Shown in pieces: positions 44,382-52,882 of a DNA stretch of 64,000 nucleotides. Origin of the DNA: Pontibacter ummariensis (GTDB lineage: Bacteria; Bacteroidota; Bacteroidia; Cytophagales; Hymenobacteraceae); contig NZ_FZOQ01000007.1 of the NCBI RefSeq assembly GCF_900188175.1, forward strand, positions 124,001 through 188,000, in the 5' to 3' direction. How positions within the stretch are numbered: the stretch's first letter is position 1; each line of letters begins with the position of its first letter. Made by a program: the position numbers and the translations under genes. The notes beneath the pieces were generated by a model, which worked only from the letters and a program-made list of their open reading frames with translations, ran no database searches and was not told where the DNA came from.

Positions 44382-45401
44382 TCATAAAGTTAAAGCCCTG
44401 CGCTTTTTCTTGCGGAACAGGTCTTCTATGACACGCCCCTCCCCCTGCTCAAACCCAAGCCCCATCAAAAGAGCCACCGTCGGCGCAACATCAACCAAGG
44501 AATATGCGGCTTGCACTGTCTTCCCTTTTTTAAAGTCCGGTCCTAAAGCCAGCAGGCTGACGTGCCGGCATCCCTCACAGCCATCCCCATGGTCGACCCA
44601 CCCGCCGGCTACACTGTCTAAATGGCGGCCGTGGTCGTTCGTGATCAGGAGCGTGGTGTTCTTGCGGTAGTTCTTGTCTTTTCTGAGAAAGTCCCAAAGC
44701 TGCTTTACATACCTGTCGGACCTGGAGATTCCCCGCAGGTAGTAGTCCCAGTTTCCGGCATGGGCGTACCCGTCCGGCTCCATAAAGTTGATCAGCATCA
44801 GGTTAGGTTTATGCGTCGTTAAAACGCGCTTGGCCTCTACAAGTGTCAGAGAGTCCATCCTGTAGCCACTCCCCGGTCCGCTTACACCACAGTTAAGAGA
44901 GGGCATATACTGGCCCTCCCAACCGGGCTGCTGTGTATTGCCCAGTATGTGCAGCTTGTCCTTACTAGCCACAATCCAGGCGGCTGTCGCCGGTTTACCT
45001 GTTTGCTTTAGCCAGTACTGAAAAAATGAAGGATTAGCGGGCAGCTCATTTCCATAATTATCAATGGGCTGGTTCACGCCCGTCGTAATGGCCGTGTGCC
45101 CGGCGTTGGTGTATGTTTCCCCCTCATTCTGGAAATTACTGAAGAAAACACCTTTCGGGCGCAGCTTAGCATACATATTCGGAATTAGGCCGGGCACAGT
45201 CGCCCAAGTTTCTGAATACCGGGGCCCGTCTATCACCACAATGATCACGTTTTTGGTGCGCCACGGCTTCTCTTTCTTTCCAGGAGAGGAGAGGTGAAAG
45301 GAAGACAGGAGGAAAAAAGCGGATAAGGCAAACGTATAGCACAGCAAAAGCCTTTGGGAAGCTTTTCTGTTTTTCTGTATTAAAAGCAGGGGTGTCTGCA
45401 T
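44382..45401 (-). CDS. Alkaline phosphatase/sulfatase superfamily enzyme, NPP-like
   Basis: 339 residues with one N-terminal membrane or signal segment (about 18-36). The metal sites of the superfamily are visible: 'VVIDGPR' (Asp58), the likely nucleophile Thr98 in 'ETYTNAGHTAI', 'EPDGYAHAGN', 'TNDHGRH' and 'GCRHVSLLALG'. The spacing fits nucleotide pyrophosphatase/phosphodiesterases and phosphoglycerate-mutase-like relatives. Substrate unknown, action outside the cytoplasm. Confidence 0.8.
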   Translation of the reverse strand: MQTPLLLIQKNRKASQRLLLCYTFALSAFFLLSSFHLSSPGKKEKPWRTKNVIIVVIDGPRYSETWATVPGLIPNMYAKLRPKGVFFSNFQNEGETYTNAGHTAITTGVNQPIDNYGNELPANPSFFQYWLKQTGKPATAAWIVASKDKLHILGNTQQPGWEGQYMPSLNCGVSGPGSGYRMDSLTLVEAKRVLTTHKPNLMLINFMEPDGYAHAGNWDYYLRGISRSDRYVKQLWDFLRKDKNYRKNTTLLITNDHGRHLDSVAGGWVDHGDGCEGCRHVSLLALGPDFKKGKTVQAAYSLVDVAPTVALLMGLGFEQGEGRVIEDLFRKKKRRALTL

Positions 45402-45854
45402 AGCCTCTTACCTTAACGCATCATATTACCTTATACGAAATACAAATTTTTAATGGCATTCTTCAAGAGGCTTCTGTAACATGAGACTTGTGCAATAAAC
45501 AGCTTCTCTGCTGCAGCGCCTGGAACCTTCCGGCTGGCTTTGCGTTTTACCCAATTTCTCGTAATATTGTGCGCAAATGCACCAATCAGCAGCCATAGCA
45601 ACGTCACGTTCCCTGCCAAGCCCCCTTGGCACAGGGCTGCTTCGTGCTCTCTATTCCTATTGCCTGAGCGTGTATAGCTATTACAGCTATTATTATCGCT
45701 ATTACCGCAACCGCAGCTAAGGCAATCACCAAACCCACTGACTAGTTAGTACCCGGAGAAGCTTCTCCCCACAGGTGAACCTGCCAAAGCAGCGGCGCAA
45801 GCCCCTGCTTTTTTCATTTTAGATCGATTTCAGTTTTCCAACAATACTACAACC
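45402..45854. other. 453-base intergenic region with short frames and hairpins
   Basis: No confident gene. It contains a small hairpin TGCCAAG-CCCC-CTTGGCA (45614-45631), an imperfect AGCTATTAC-type repeat at about 45671-45705, and a 14-base palindrome GGAGAAGCTTCTCC at 45755-45768. A 62-codon minus frame at 45431-45619 looks like a chance frame. A hydrophobic 44-codon minus frame is listed separately. Confidence 0.5.
45604..45738 (-). CDS. Possible 44-residue hydrophobic peptide (GTG start)
   Basis: On the minus strand a GTG at 45738 opens a frame of 44 codons. Residues 2-25 are almost only Ala, Ile, Val, Leu and Gly ('AVAVIAIIIAVIAIHA' within it), enough for one membrane helix, followed by a polar tail 'ESTKQPCAKGAWQGT'. 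An in-frame stop lies two codons upstream. The hydrophobic part is produced by the AGCTATTA-type repeat, which read on the plus strand gives a tyrosine-rich frame, so chance is quite possible. No promoter or ribosome site was seen. Confidence 0.2.
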   Translation of the reverse strand: MGLVIALAAVAVIAIIIAVIAIHAQAIGIESTKQPCAKGAWQGT

Positions 45855-46598
45855 ATGCACTTAACGCAGAACTACAGCACCTATACAGAAGAGAACCACC
45901 AGGTATGGTCTATTTTATTCGACAGGCAGATAAAGAACTTGCCGGATAAAGCGGTACCAGAGTTTATGAAAGGCCTGCAGAAGGTAGGCTTTAAGCCTGA
46001 CCGCATCCCCAACTTTGCAGAGGTAAATGAACGCCTGAAGCCCTTAACCGGCTTTGAGGTAGTACCCGCCCCCGGTATTGTGGATGATGCCCTGTTCTTT
46101 GGCCTAATTGCCGACAAGAAGTTCCCTGCCACTGTTTGGATCCGGAAGATGGAGCAGCTAGACTACCTGGAGGAGCCCGATATGTTTCACGATGTGTTCG
46201 GGCACGTGCCCCTACTCACCATTCCGGTGTACTGCGAGTTCCTGGCAGCGCTGTCGGCCATGGCCCTTGAGTACCTGGACCGCCCGGATATCATCGACCG
46301 CCTGACACGCATTTACTGGTACACAATCGAGTTTGGCCTATTCCGGAAACCGGGTGAAGCGGCCAGGATCTATGGGGCAGGCATCCTCTCTTCTGTGGGG
46401 GAAAGCAACCTGTCGGTTTCTGCACAAAGTGTGAAGCATGGTTTTGATGTGCAGCACATCCTGGACACGCCTTACATCAAAGAGACTTACCAGAGCCAGT
46501 ACTTCTGCATTGAGAGCTTTGACCAACTATTGCACAGCCTGCCACAGGTAGCGCAGGCCATTCAAAAGCTTCGGGAGGAGTTAACGCCAGTTTCCTAG
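45855..46598 (+). CDS. phhA: Phenylalanine 4-monooxygenase
   Basis: 247 residues. An iron- and pterin-dependent aromatic amino acid hydroxylase that turns phenylalanine into tyrosine. The iron ligands are His112 and His117 in 'DMFHDVFGHVPLL' and Glu159 in 'YTIEFGLF'. The single-domain length is normal for bacteria. The gene stands alone between an intergenic gap and a bidirectional terminator; no pterin recycling gene is adjacent. Confidence 0.95.
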   Translation: MHLTQNYSTYTEENHQVWSILFDRQIKNLPDKAVPEFMKGLQKVGFKPDRIPNFAEVNERLKPLTGFEVVPAPGIVDDALFFGLIADKKFPATVWIRKMEQLDYLEEPDMFHDVFGHVPLLTIPVYCEFLAALSAMALEYLDRPDIIDRLTRIYWYTIEFGLFRKPGEAARIYGAGILSSVGESNLSVSAQSVKHGFDVQHILDTPYIKETYQSQYFCIESFDQLLHSLPQVAQAIQKLREELTPVS

Positions 46599-46639
46599 AT
46601 ACACAAAGCCCAGGCTGTTTAGGCCTGGGCTTTGTGTAT
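46599..46639. terminator. Bidirectional terminator after phhA
   Basis: A 17-bp stem (46599-46615 with 46623-46639), A-rich on the left and T-rich on the right. It begins at the phhA stop and serves the convergent gene ending at 46658 as well. Confidence 0.92.
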
Positions 46640-46657
46640 TGTTAGCTTTTGTTTCTG

Positions 46658-47338
46658 CTAATTTGTTAAGTCGTGGCTGATCTGGAAGCCTAGCTTGCGC
46701 GGCCTGATCAGGTGGCTGTTTTCCAGTTTCTGCTTTAGACTGATGCGCTCAATATCACTCACGTCCTGCCCCATCAAATCATTGTTCACAGAGGCAATCA
46801 TGGCGCTCTCCACAATAACGCGCAAGGCTTTGTCTGATATTTTATTCTTTGCGATGTTGGCAAGCTTGTCCATGGGCAGGTCTAGCTGCTTTACGCCCTC
46901 AATACAGAAATGCATGTCGATGTTCACCAGCATACGCCCTATCAGGTAACCCGGGTCATCGAGGCGGTTGTACTTAATGGTGTCCGCCATAAAATTGTAA
47001 GCCATGATATGACCAAAGAACCGCCTTCTGAAGTCTTCGTCTACGTACTGGTTCCGCATGATCTCGTAATCGTCGGGGAAAGTAACCACATTTGTGTGCA
47101 TCACAAATACCAGGAGGTCGTTGGAGAACCGGATCTGGAACTCGTGCTCACTAATGTTGCGGTACTCAATCATAACCCCAGTATCCATGTTGTTCATGCG
47201 TTCGGTCAGCTCTGACACCAACTCCTGGGAAATTTCCTTCATCCGCACGAAAGTCTTTTGCGTGTTGCGGTAGATCGTCTCTTTGGTGATTGATTTCTGG
47301 TGTAGTCCGTTGATTATATCGTTTAATCTGTCTTCCAT
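46658..47338 (-). CDS. Conserved-looking protein of unknown function (226 aa)
   Basis: Not recognised. 226 residues, soluble and charged, with no signal peptide or membrane segment. The N-terminal 50 residues look helical and coiled-coil-prone. A mixed region follows with 'EHEFQIRFSNDLLVFVMHTNVV' (split) and the aromatic 'FFGHIMAYNFMADTIKYNRLDDPGYLIGRMLVNID' region. Codon use resembles the neighbours, so it is a resident gene. It lies 99 bases downstream of the CoA-transferase gene on the same strand. Confidence 0.75.
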   Translation of the reverse strand: MEDRLNDIINGLHQKSITKETIYRNTQKTFVRMKEISQELVSELTERMNNMDTGVMIEYRNISEHEFQIRFSNDLLVFVMHTNVVTFPDDYEIMRNQYVDEDFRRRFFGHIMAYNFMADTIKYNRLDDPGYLIGRMLVNIDMHFCIEGVKQLDLPMDKLANIAKNKISDKALRVIVESAMIASVNNDLMGQDVSDIERISLKQKLENSHLIRPRKLGFQISHDLTN

Positions 47339-47437
47339 AGTCTATAAGGTCGGTTGGTGCTATTGCTAAGTGTTTACCGTTGAAATAAGCACTTTGTTTA
47401 AGAAAGGGCATGGAATGCCATAGCCACTATGTATCGG

Positions 47438-48568
47438 TTACCCCTGTTCGCTGTTTCTTTTATCCTTATACGAGGGCGGCGGACTAACTTCTGTGTGCTC
47501 CTGCCATGCCAGCTTAAAGGCGACCTGCCGGATTCCCGGCTTTACCCCTTCCCTCTGCAGTAACATGCTCTGAGCCTGCGGCAGCTGGAACACATCGGGC
47601 ACAGTATTGACAGCGCCGGCAGGTACGTGCAATGCGTGCAGGTGCTGTAACAGGGTGTTGCGTTCCCATTGCAGAATCAGTGGCCGTAGCTGCTCGTTCA
47701 CTTCCTCCCGGTGCCGTACCCGGTTGTAATTCGTGCTGTAGCGCTCGTCCAGCGCAAAGTCCTCCACGCCCAACACCCTGCAAAGCCTCCGGAACTGCCT
47801 GTCGTCGCCAACCGCCAGCACCAGCTGCTTTCCGTCCTGGGTAGTGTACACGCTGCCATAAGGTACGATTGTCGGGTGCTCGGAACCCATGCGCTTTGGT
47901 GGATAACCTGCTACCAGATAGTTGGTTCCCTGGTTTGCCAGTGCCGAGATAGCCGATTCCAGCAGGGACACCTGCACGAGGCTGCCCTGCCCCGTCCGCT
48001 CCCGTTGCAACAGGGCTACCAGCAACCCCTCCTTTAACTGGTGGGCAGTCAGGAGATCCATCAGCGCAACAGGCATTTTTGTAGGCGGCCCGTCTGGTTC
48101 GCCGTTCAGGTACATGAAGCCGCTCTCTGCCTGTACCACCGCATCGTATCCTGCCCGGGCGTCGCCAGGGCCATAGCCTGTGATGTGCCCGTAGATCAGG
48201 TGCGGATTTATGCTTTTAAGCGTATCGTAGTCTACCTGCAATTTCTCCGCGTCACCCGGTTTATAGCTGGCGATGACTATATCGGCCAGCTTTACCAAAG
48301 CATACAGTTCCGCCAGATCCTCCTCCTGCAGCAGGTCTAAGGCGAAAGACTCTTTCCCCCAGTTAGCAGCGCAGAAATAAGCAGGAGTATCGGTATCAGC
48401 CGGTTCCGTAGGAAGCTTCCAGGTTCTGGTCACGTCGCCGCCTGTGGCGGCGTTCTCCACTTTAATAACCTGCGCCCCCAGTTCGGCAAAGAACTGCCCC
48501 ACACTAGGCCCTGCCAGCACACTCGCCAGCTCCAACACAAGCATGTTCTTGAATATAGGATCTTGCAT
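47438..48568 (-). CDS. CaiB/BaiF family CoA-transferase
   Basis: 376 residues of the class III CoA-transferase family, which moves CoA between carboxylic acids. 'VLELASVLAGPSVGQFFAELGAQVIKVE' (split) is the N-terminal signature. 'SYKPGDAEKLQVDYDTL' and the active-site 'YDAVVQAESGFMYLNG' follow, with the catalytic Asp in 'GYDAVVQ' near residue 140. 'GSVYTTQDGKQLVLAVG' is the second-domain motif. The acids used cannot be told from sequence, and no pathway genes are adjacent. Confidence 0.88.
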   Translation of the reverse strand: MQDPIFKNMLVLELASVLAGPSVGQFFAELGAQVIKVENAATGGDVTRTWKLPTEPADTDTPAYFCAANWGKESFALDLLQEEDLAELYALVKLADIVIASYKPGDAEKLQVDYDTLKSINPHLIYGHITGYGPGDARAGYDAVVQAESGFMYLNGEPDGPPTKMPVALMDLLTAHQLKEGLLVALLQRERTGQGSLVQVSLLESAISALANQGTNYLVAGYPPKRMGSEHPTIVPYGSVYTTQDGKQLVLAVGDDRQFRRLCRVLGVEDFALDERYSTNYNRVRHREEVNEQLRPLILQWERNTLLQHLHALHVPAGAVNTVPDVFQLPQAQSMLLQREGVKPGIRQVAFKLAWQEHTEVSPPPSYKDKRNSEQG

Positions 48569-48670
48569 TCTTTCTGTAATCCTTCATTTATGGATAAAAG
48601 TACTTTCGGCACCTTATTACGACAATAGCTGCTACCCTTCAAAGCAATAAAAAGGGAAAGCATTTCAAAT

Positions 48671-48704
48671 AAGAGAGCCGCAAACCAAAGTCTGCGGCTC
48701 CCTT
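48671..48704 (-). terminator. Terminator of the YebC-like gene
   Basis: GAGCCGCA (48675-48682) with TGCGGCTC (48693-48700), extended by three pairs past one mismatch. It lies 24 bases beyond the stop. Confidence 0.75.
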
Positions 48705-48727
48705 ACTTCTTTCCTGTTAAGCTTAGC

Positions 48728-49489
48728 CTAGCTTTCCAATTCTGCCATCACCTCGTCGCTCAGCTCCAGGTTGTGGTATACCTTCTGCACATCGTCATCA
48801 TCCTCCATCGCGTCGATTAGCTTCAGCACGCTCCTGACAGCATCCGGGTCTTCCACCTTCACAGTCGTCTGCGGGATGCGCTGCAGCTCTGCGTTCTCCA
48901 GCTCCAAGTCCAACGCCTCTACTTTTTTCTGCAGGGCCCCAAAGTCTTCCATGGCACTGTAGATAGTAACATACTCCTCCTCAAACTCAATTTCCTCAGC
49001 CCCCGCGTCGATCAACTCCAGCATCAGTTCTTCATCGTTCAGGGGTTTCTCGGGGTCGCGCTTTACCACAAACACGCCCTTCCGGTCGAAAAGAAAGTCG
49101 ACCGAGCCATTGGTACCCAGGCTGCCGTTATTCTTGTTAAAGATGGTGCGCAGATTTTGTACTGTCCGGTTAATGTTATCCGTCAAACACTCCACAAACA
49201 CAGCAACTCCATGCGGCGCATAGCCCTCGTATGTCACCTCTGTATAATCACCGGCATCCCCGCCTTCCCCTTTCTTAATGGCCCGCTCAATGTTATCCTT
49301 GGGCATGTTGGCCGCTTTACTGGCCTGTATAGCCAGGCGAAGGCGGGGGTTACCGTCAGGGTCAGGGCCGCCTCCCTCTTTTACGGCTACTGTTATCTCT
49401 TTTATCAGCTTTGTAAAGATCTTGGAGCGCTTCGCATCCAGGGCTCCTTTTTTTCGCTTTATGGTTGACCACTTGCTGTGTCCTGACAT
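48728..49489 (-). CDS. YebC/PmpR family regulator (TACO1-like)
   Basis: 253 residues of the YebC family. 'MSGHSKWSTIKRKKGALDAKRSKIFTK' (split) at the N-terminus and 'AANMPKDNIERAIKKG' near residue 75 are the family signatures. Members act as DNA-binding regulators or, as shown for some, help ribosomes through proline stretches. The C-terminus is a little longer than in E. coli YebC, rich in acidic residues. Confidence 0.93.
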   Translation of the reverse strand: MSGHSKWSTIKRKKGALDAKRSKIFTKLIKEITVAVKEGGGPDPDGNPRLRLAIQASKAANMPKDNIERAIKKGEGGDAGDYTEVTYEGYAPHGVAVFVECLTDNINRTVQNLRTIFNKNNGSLGTNGSVDFLFDRKGVFVVKRDPEKPLNDEELMLELIDAGAEEIEFEEEYVTIYSAMEDFGALQKKVEALDLELENAELQRIPQTTVKVEDPDAVRSVLKLIDAMEDDDDVQKVYHNLELSDEVMAELES

Positions 49490-49581
49490 AAAATTATACT
49501 GTTTTTTAATGCAAAAGACGGAATACTATCAAAGAAGTAACAGGACAAAATAACTCAAAAATTCCTGAAATAACATAAAAA

Positions 49582-49611
49582 GAGCAGCCTTACCGGCTCG
49601 TAAGGCTGCTC
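49582..49611 (-). terminator. Terminator behind the 27-residue peptide gene
   Basis: A perfect 11-bp stem (49582-49592 with 49601-49611) and an 8-base loop. On the minus strand TTTTTAT follows, on the plus strand no T-run. It lies 36 bases past the peptide stop and has no other gene to serve on that strand. Confidence 0.85.
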
Positions 49612-49647
49612 CTGTAAAAACTATTTATCTCTGTTTCTGATGCTACG

Positions 49648-49731
49648 CTACAGTAGCATGAAGATCGCATTTATAATGTTCAGGCCCAACAACAAGAAGA
49701 AGTTCGGCCAGCTTAGTATTAGTTTTTTCAT
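49648..49731 (-). CDS. 27-residue single-helix membrane peptide
   Basis: An ATG at 49731 opens a 27-codon frame that ends with TAG at 49648-49650. The peptide starts MKKLILSWPNFFLLLGLNII and ends in NAIFMLL: two lysines, then a hydrophobic helix with Trp-Pro-Asn near the start and Asn residues in the middle. A dedicated intrinsic terminator on the same strand just behind it supports a real transcript. It stands alone between the yebC-like gene and the helicase, in opposite direction to the helicase. A type I toxin-like or regulatory membrane peptide is possible (inference). No antisense RNA is proven. Confidence 0.5.
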   Translation of the reverse strand: MKKLILSWPNFFLLLGLNIINAIFMLL

Positions 49732-50134
49732 CTTTTAAACTGTATAAACATATAATAAAGAAGTATTTAGGATTTCGTTCGGGCTTCTTTTCCCTGTAAA
49801 TTCATACGCTTGTGGTTTTACGATGTTGCTGTTTAGGATTATTTTCATAAATATTAACACATACAAGTTGTCATATATAGTCGCGAGCTTCGGTAGCACC
49901 AAGAGATGCTATTGTTACTGAGGCTGCCGGGCGCCCCTCTGATCAGGGCTCTCCGTTTTATGGTCGTGAAAGCCCGCTAACCGTACGTACAGGTGTTTAT
50001 TACCTGACAGCCTAGGGATTAAATGTTGCGTTAAGTTGCAGGCCACTGTATAAACAACATTTTTATAGTATATTTACTTTGGAAAGCTTTATAGCCTTAC
50101 AGTTCGTTAGGCTACTAGTACAACACTAAACTTC

Positions 50135-51598
50135 TTGAATTTGGACTTCAGTTCTTTTAACCTACACGACGACGTACTTACCGGGATCAGCTCCATGGGC
50201 TATAATAATCCCACACCAGTGCAGGAGCAAGCCATCCCCCTTATCCTGGAGCGCAAAGACATGATTGCCTGCGCGCAGACAGGAACCGGCAAAACAGCAG
50301 CTTACCTTCTGCCTCTTATCGACCGTATTTCGCATGAGGGCTACGAGCATACCAGTACCCTTATCTTGGTGCCTACCCGCGAGTTGGCCAAGCAAATAGA
50401 TGAGCAGGTAGAGGGCTTTGGCTATTTCGCCTCTGTTAGCTCCATTGCCATCTATGGTGGCAACAAGGGGGATGACTGGGAACAGCAGAAGCGAGCCCTC
50501 ACCACCGGTGCCGATATTATCATTGCCACGCCTGGTCGCCTTATATCACACATGGCCATGGGCTATGTGAAGCTGGACCAGCTCAACCACCTGGTGCTCG
50601 ACGAGGCAGACAAGATGCTGGACATGGGCTTTATGGACGACCTCCTCAAGATCATTAACCAGCTGCCAAAGGAGCGCCAGACCCTGCTGTTCTCAGCTAC
50701 CATGCCGCGCAAGATCCGGGACCTGGCACAGCAGATCCTTCAGAACCCGGAGGAGATAAACCTGGCCATCTCTAAGCCAGCCGAAGGCATCGACCAACGC
50801 ATCTACCTGACCTACGACAACCAGAAGCTGCCCCTGCTGGAGCACCTACTACGGGAACTGGACGTGCAGAGCATGATCATCTTTACCTCCCGTAAGTCAA
50901 ACGTGAACCAGATCGTGCGCTCTTTGCAGAAAATGGGTTTTACTGCCGAGGGTATCCAATCGGATATGACGCAGGACGAGCGTGAGCGGGCTTTGCAGGG
51001 CTTTAAAAACAAGCAGTACCAGATCGTGGTAGCGACCGATATCCTTTCCAGGGGCATCGACATCGACAGTCTGAGCCACGTGGTGAACTTTGACATGCCA
51101 CAGGATGCGGAGGACTACGTACACCGTGTAGGCCGTACAGCCCGTGCTGCCTCTACCGGTATGGCGATCACCTTCGTGAACGAGAAGGACATGTACCGTG
51201 TGCAGAAGGTGGAGCGCCTGATCGAGCGTGAGTTGCCGAAACTGCCTTTACCAGACGGCTTTGGGGCAGGACCGGCCTATGAACCAGGCAAGCGCCACGA
51301 CATGGGCAGCCATCGCCACCGGGGCGGTAACAAACCTGGCTCCGGAGGCAGCAACAAAAACCACCGCAGCAAGCACCACAGAAACAGAAAGCCACCCGGG
51401 CAGCGCCACGAGGAGGGCAACGACAGACCTATTAAAGCGGCGAACCAAGGCCCGCGCCCCGAGGGGCAAAGTAGTGCTGCGGCGGGTGAAGGGAATGCCA
51501 ACAGAAAGCGTAAACGCAACAATCGAAACAGGAACAGTAACCGCAACGGTGCCCAGGGGCAGCGACCACAGGGAGAAAACCAACAGCCGGCTTCTTAA
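50135..51598 (+). CDS. DEAD-box RNA helicase
   Basis: 487 residues. An ATP-dependent RNA helicase of the RhlE/CshA type. The Q motif (Phe8 and 'NPTPVQEQAIP'), Walker A 'AQTGTGKT' (47-54), DEAD (156-159), SAT (187-189) and 'HRVGRTARA' are complete. The last ~110 residues are basic and low-complexity (Arg, Asn, Gly, Gln), an RNA-binding tail. The only start compatible with the Q motif is TTG at 50135: an in-frame stop lies at 50108-50110 and no ATG comes before residue 21. The 5' leader is long and folded, as for cold-induced helicases (inference). Confidence 0.92.
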   Translation: MNLDFSSFNLHDDVLTGISSMGYNNPTPVQEQAIPLILERKDMIACAQTGTGKTAAYLLPLIDRISHEGYEHTSTLILVPTRELAKQIDEQVEGFGYFASVSSIAIYGGNKGDDWEQQKRALTTGADIIIATPGRLISHMAMGYVKLDQLNHLVLDEADKMLDMGFMDDLLKIINQLPKERQTLLFSATMPRKIRDLAQQILQNPEEINLAISKPAEGIDQRIYLTYDNQKLPLLEHLLRELDVQSMIIFTSRKSNVNQIVRSLQKMGFTAEGIQSDMTQDERERALQGFKNKQYQIVVATDILSRGIDIDSLSHVVNFDMPQDAEDYVHRVGRTARAASTGMAITFVNEKDMYRVQKVERLIERELPKLPLPDGFGAGPAYEPGKRHDMGSHRHRGGNKPGSGGSNKNHRSKHHRNRKPPGQRHEEGNDRPIKAANQGPRPEGQSSAAAGEGNANRKRKRNNRNRNSNRNGAQGQRPQGENQQPAS

Positions 51599-51617
51599 CA
51601 AGAAACGACACCAGAAG

Positions 51618-51641
51618 GAAAGCCGCTAAAAAGCGGCTTTC
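51618..51641 (+). terminator. Terminator of the helicase gene
   Basis: GAAAGCCGC (51618-51626) with GCGGCTTTC (51633-51641) and an A-rich 6-base loop. The T-run is short. Confidence 0.7.
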
Positions 51642-51744
51642 GCTGTTAAGGGGCTCAGCCCAGCAACGGCTGCAGTGCAGAATTACTGCAAGTATCTTCA
51701 GAAGCGCTATTACGACAATCCGACACCCACCAAACCAGAAACAC

Positions 51745-52212
51745 ATGAAGCGGACATTATTATCTGGAATCGGTGCCTTGGGCACAGCCCTGCTTTTTGT
51801 CTCCTGTCATAAACAGGATTGCGGGGCATGCTTTAGTCCTCCTCAGCCTCTTAAAATAGCACTTATAGCTGCACAGACGGGTGACAACCTGCTGAATGCC
51901 GCCCCGTATCACCCGGATTCTGTACAGCTGTTTTATGTAAAGGATTCTAGGCAGGTGAAAGTACCGTTCAAGGTGATGCCCTATGCGGGCCTTGGCCCTG
52001 TAATACACAGCTCCGACCTTTCCTGGCTCAGTCTCTCCGATGCACATACTTTTTATTTGTACCTAAACCAAAACGACACGGATACCTTATATGTAAAAAC
52101 TGTTGCAAAGTCCAGCGACTGCTGCACTTCTCACCCTCTGGAGTCTTTTCTTGTAAATGGAGAGCAGGTGCCCCAAGACAGAGGGACAGATGTTTACACC
52201 GTAGAAAAATAA
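51745..52212 (+). CDS. Lipoprotein of unknown function (155 aa)
   Basis: Not recognised. The signal ends 'LLFVSC' with Cys21, a good lipobox. The mature part has a Cys pair 'CGAC' right after the anchor and another 'DCCTSH' near residue 129-134, with strand-rich sequence between. A small beta domain on the outer or inner membrane surface is likely. It stands between the helicase terminator and pncA, 58 bases ahead of pncA. Confidence 0.7.
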   Translation: MKRTLLSGIGALGTALLFVSCHKQDCGACFSPPQPLKIALIAAQTGDNLLNAAPYHPDSVQLFYVKDSRQVKVPFKVMPYAGLGPVIHSSDLSWLSLSDAHTFYLYLNQNDTDTLYVKTVAKSSDCCTSHPLESFLVNGEQVPQDRGTDVYTVEK

Positions 52213-52270
52213 GTTCTGCTTTTTAGCAGCTGCAACCTGATTGAGCAAAAGACCACACAAATTGTACCTT

Positions 52271-52882
52271 ATGAAAGCTTTACTACTAATTGATATACAA
52301 AACGATTTTCTGCCGGGCGGCGCCCTGGCGGTTCCTGAGGGAGATGCCATTCTCCCCACCGTCAACCGGCTACAGGAGCACTTTGACCTGGTTGTGGCGA
52401 CACAGGACTGGCACCCGGCGGGGCACAAGAGTTTTGCCTCGAGCCATGCCGGTAAAAAGCCGTTTGATGTGATAGAACTGCACCACTTAGAGCAGGTGCT
52501 GTGGCCCGACCACTGCGTGCAGGGAACCCCTGGAGCGGCCCTCGCAGCAGACCTGGACACCAGGAAGGTAGAAGCAGTTTTCAGGAAAGGCACTAACCCC
52601 GAGATAGACAGCTATAGTGGCTTTTATGACAACGGGAGGCTGAAGTCGACCGGCCTGGCCAACTACCTACGGGGCAGACAAATAACGCAGGTGTATGTTG
52701 CCGGCCTGGCTGCAGATTACTGCGTGTACTATACTGCCAAAGACGCCCTGACGGAGGGCTTCGAGACCTATTACCTAGAGGATGCAACAAGGGCCATAAG
52801 CGCGAAGGGCTTTGAAGCGGCCAAAGCAGATTTTAGCAGCAGGGGGGGCAGTATTATCCAGAGCTCCTCTTTGCTAACATAA
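52271..52882 (+). CDS. pncA: Nicotinamidase
   Basis: 203 residues of the isochorismatase-like family. It converts nicotinamide to nicotinate for NAD recycling. The catalytic triad is visible: Asp8 ('LIDIQNDF'), Lys106 ('FRKGTNP') and Cys151 ('AADYCVYYT'). Metal ligands Asp46, His48 and His52 lie in 'TQDWHPAGH'. The ATG at 52271 gives the family N-terminus; a TTG ten codons upstream is less likely. Confidence 0.95.
   Translation: MKALLLIDIQNDFLPGGALAVPEGDAILPTVNRLQEHFDLVVATQDWHPAGHKSFASSHAGKKPFDVIELHHLEQVLWPDHCVQGTPGAALAADLDTRKVEAVFRKGTNPEIDSYSGFYDNGRLKSTGLANYLRGRQITQVYVAGLAADYCVYYTAKDALTEGFETYYLEDATRAISAKGFEAAKADFSSRGGSIIQSSSLLT

Larger units (their letters stand above)
49490..50134. other. 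645-base region: small peptide gene and structured leader
   Basis: It holds, on the minus strand, a 27-codon membrane peptide gene (49648-49731) with a terminator (49582-49611). From about 49740 to 50134 lies the long leader of the helicase gene. An imperfect hairpin at 49888-49927 (AGCTTCGGTA with TACTGAGGCT, ten pairs including two wobbles) and several short palindromes (GGGCGCCC, CTGATCAG near 49930-49950) suggest a structured RNA. TTACTTTG at about 50072-50079 is one base from a -7 box. Confidence 0.5.

Noticed and set aside
45431..45619. 62-codon minus-strand frame, first thought to be a transposase relic
   Set aside because: It starts at TTG, matches no transposase motif I can name, and has no flanking inverted repeats or target duplication.
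45577..45720. 47-codon plus-strand tyrosine-rich frame
   Set aside because: The tyrosines come from a short imperfect DNA repeat. There is no ribosome site, promoter or terminator to support it.
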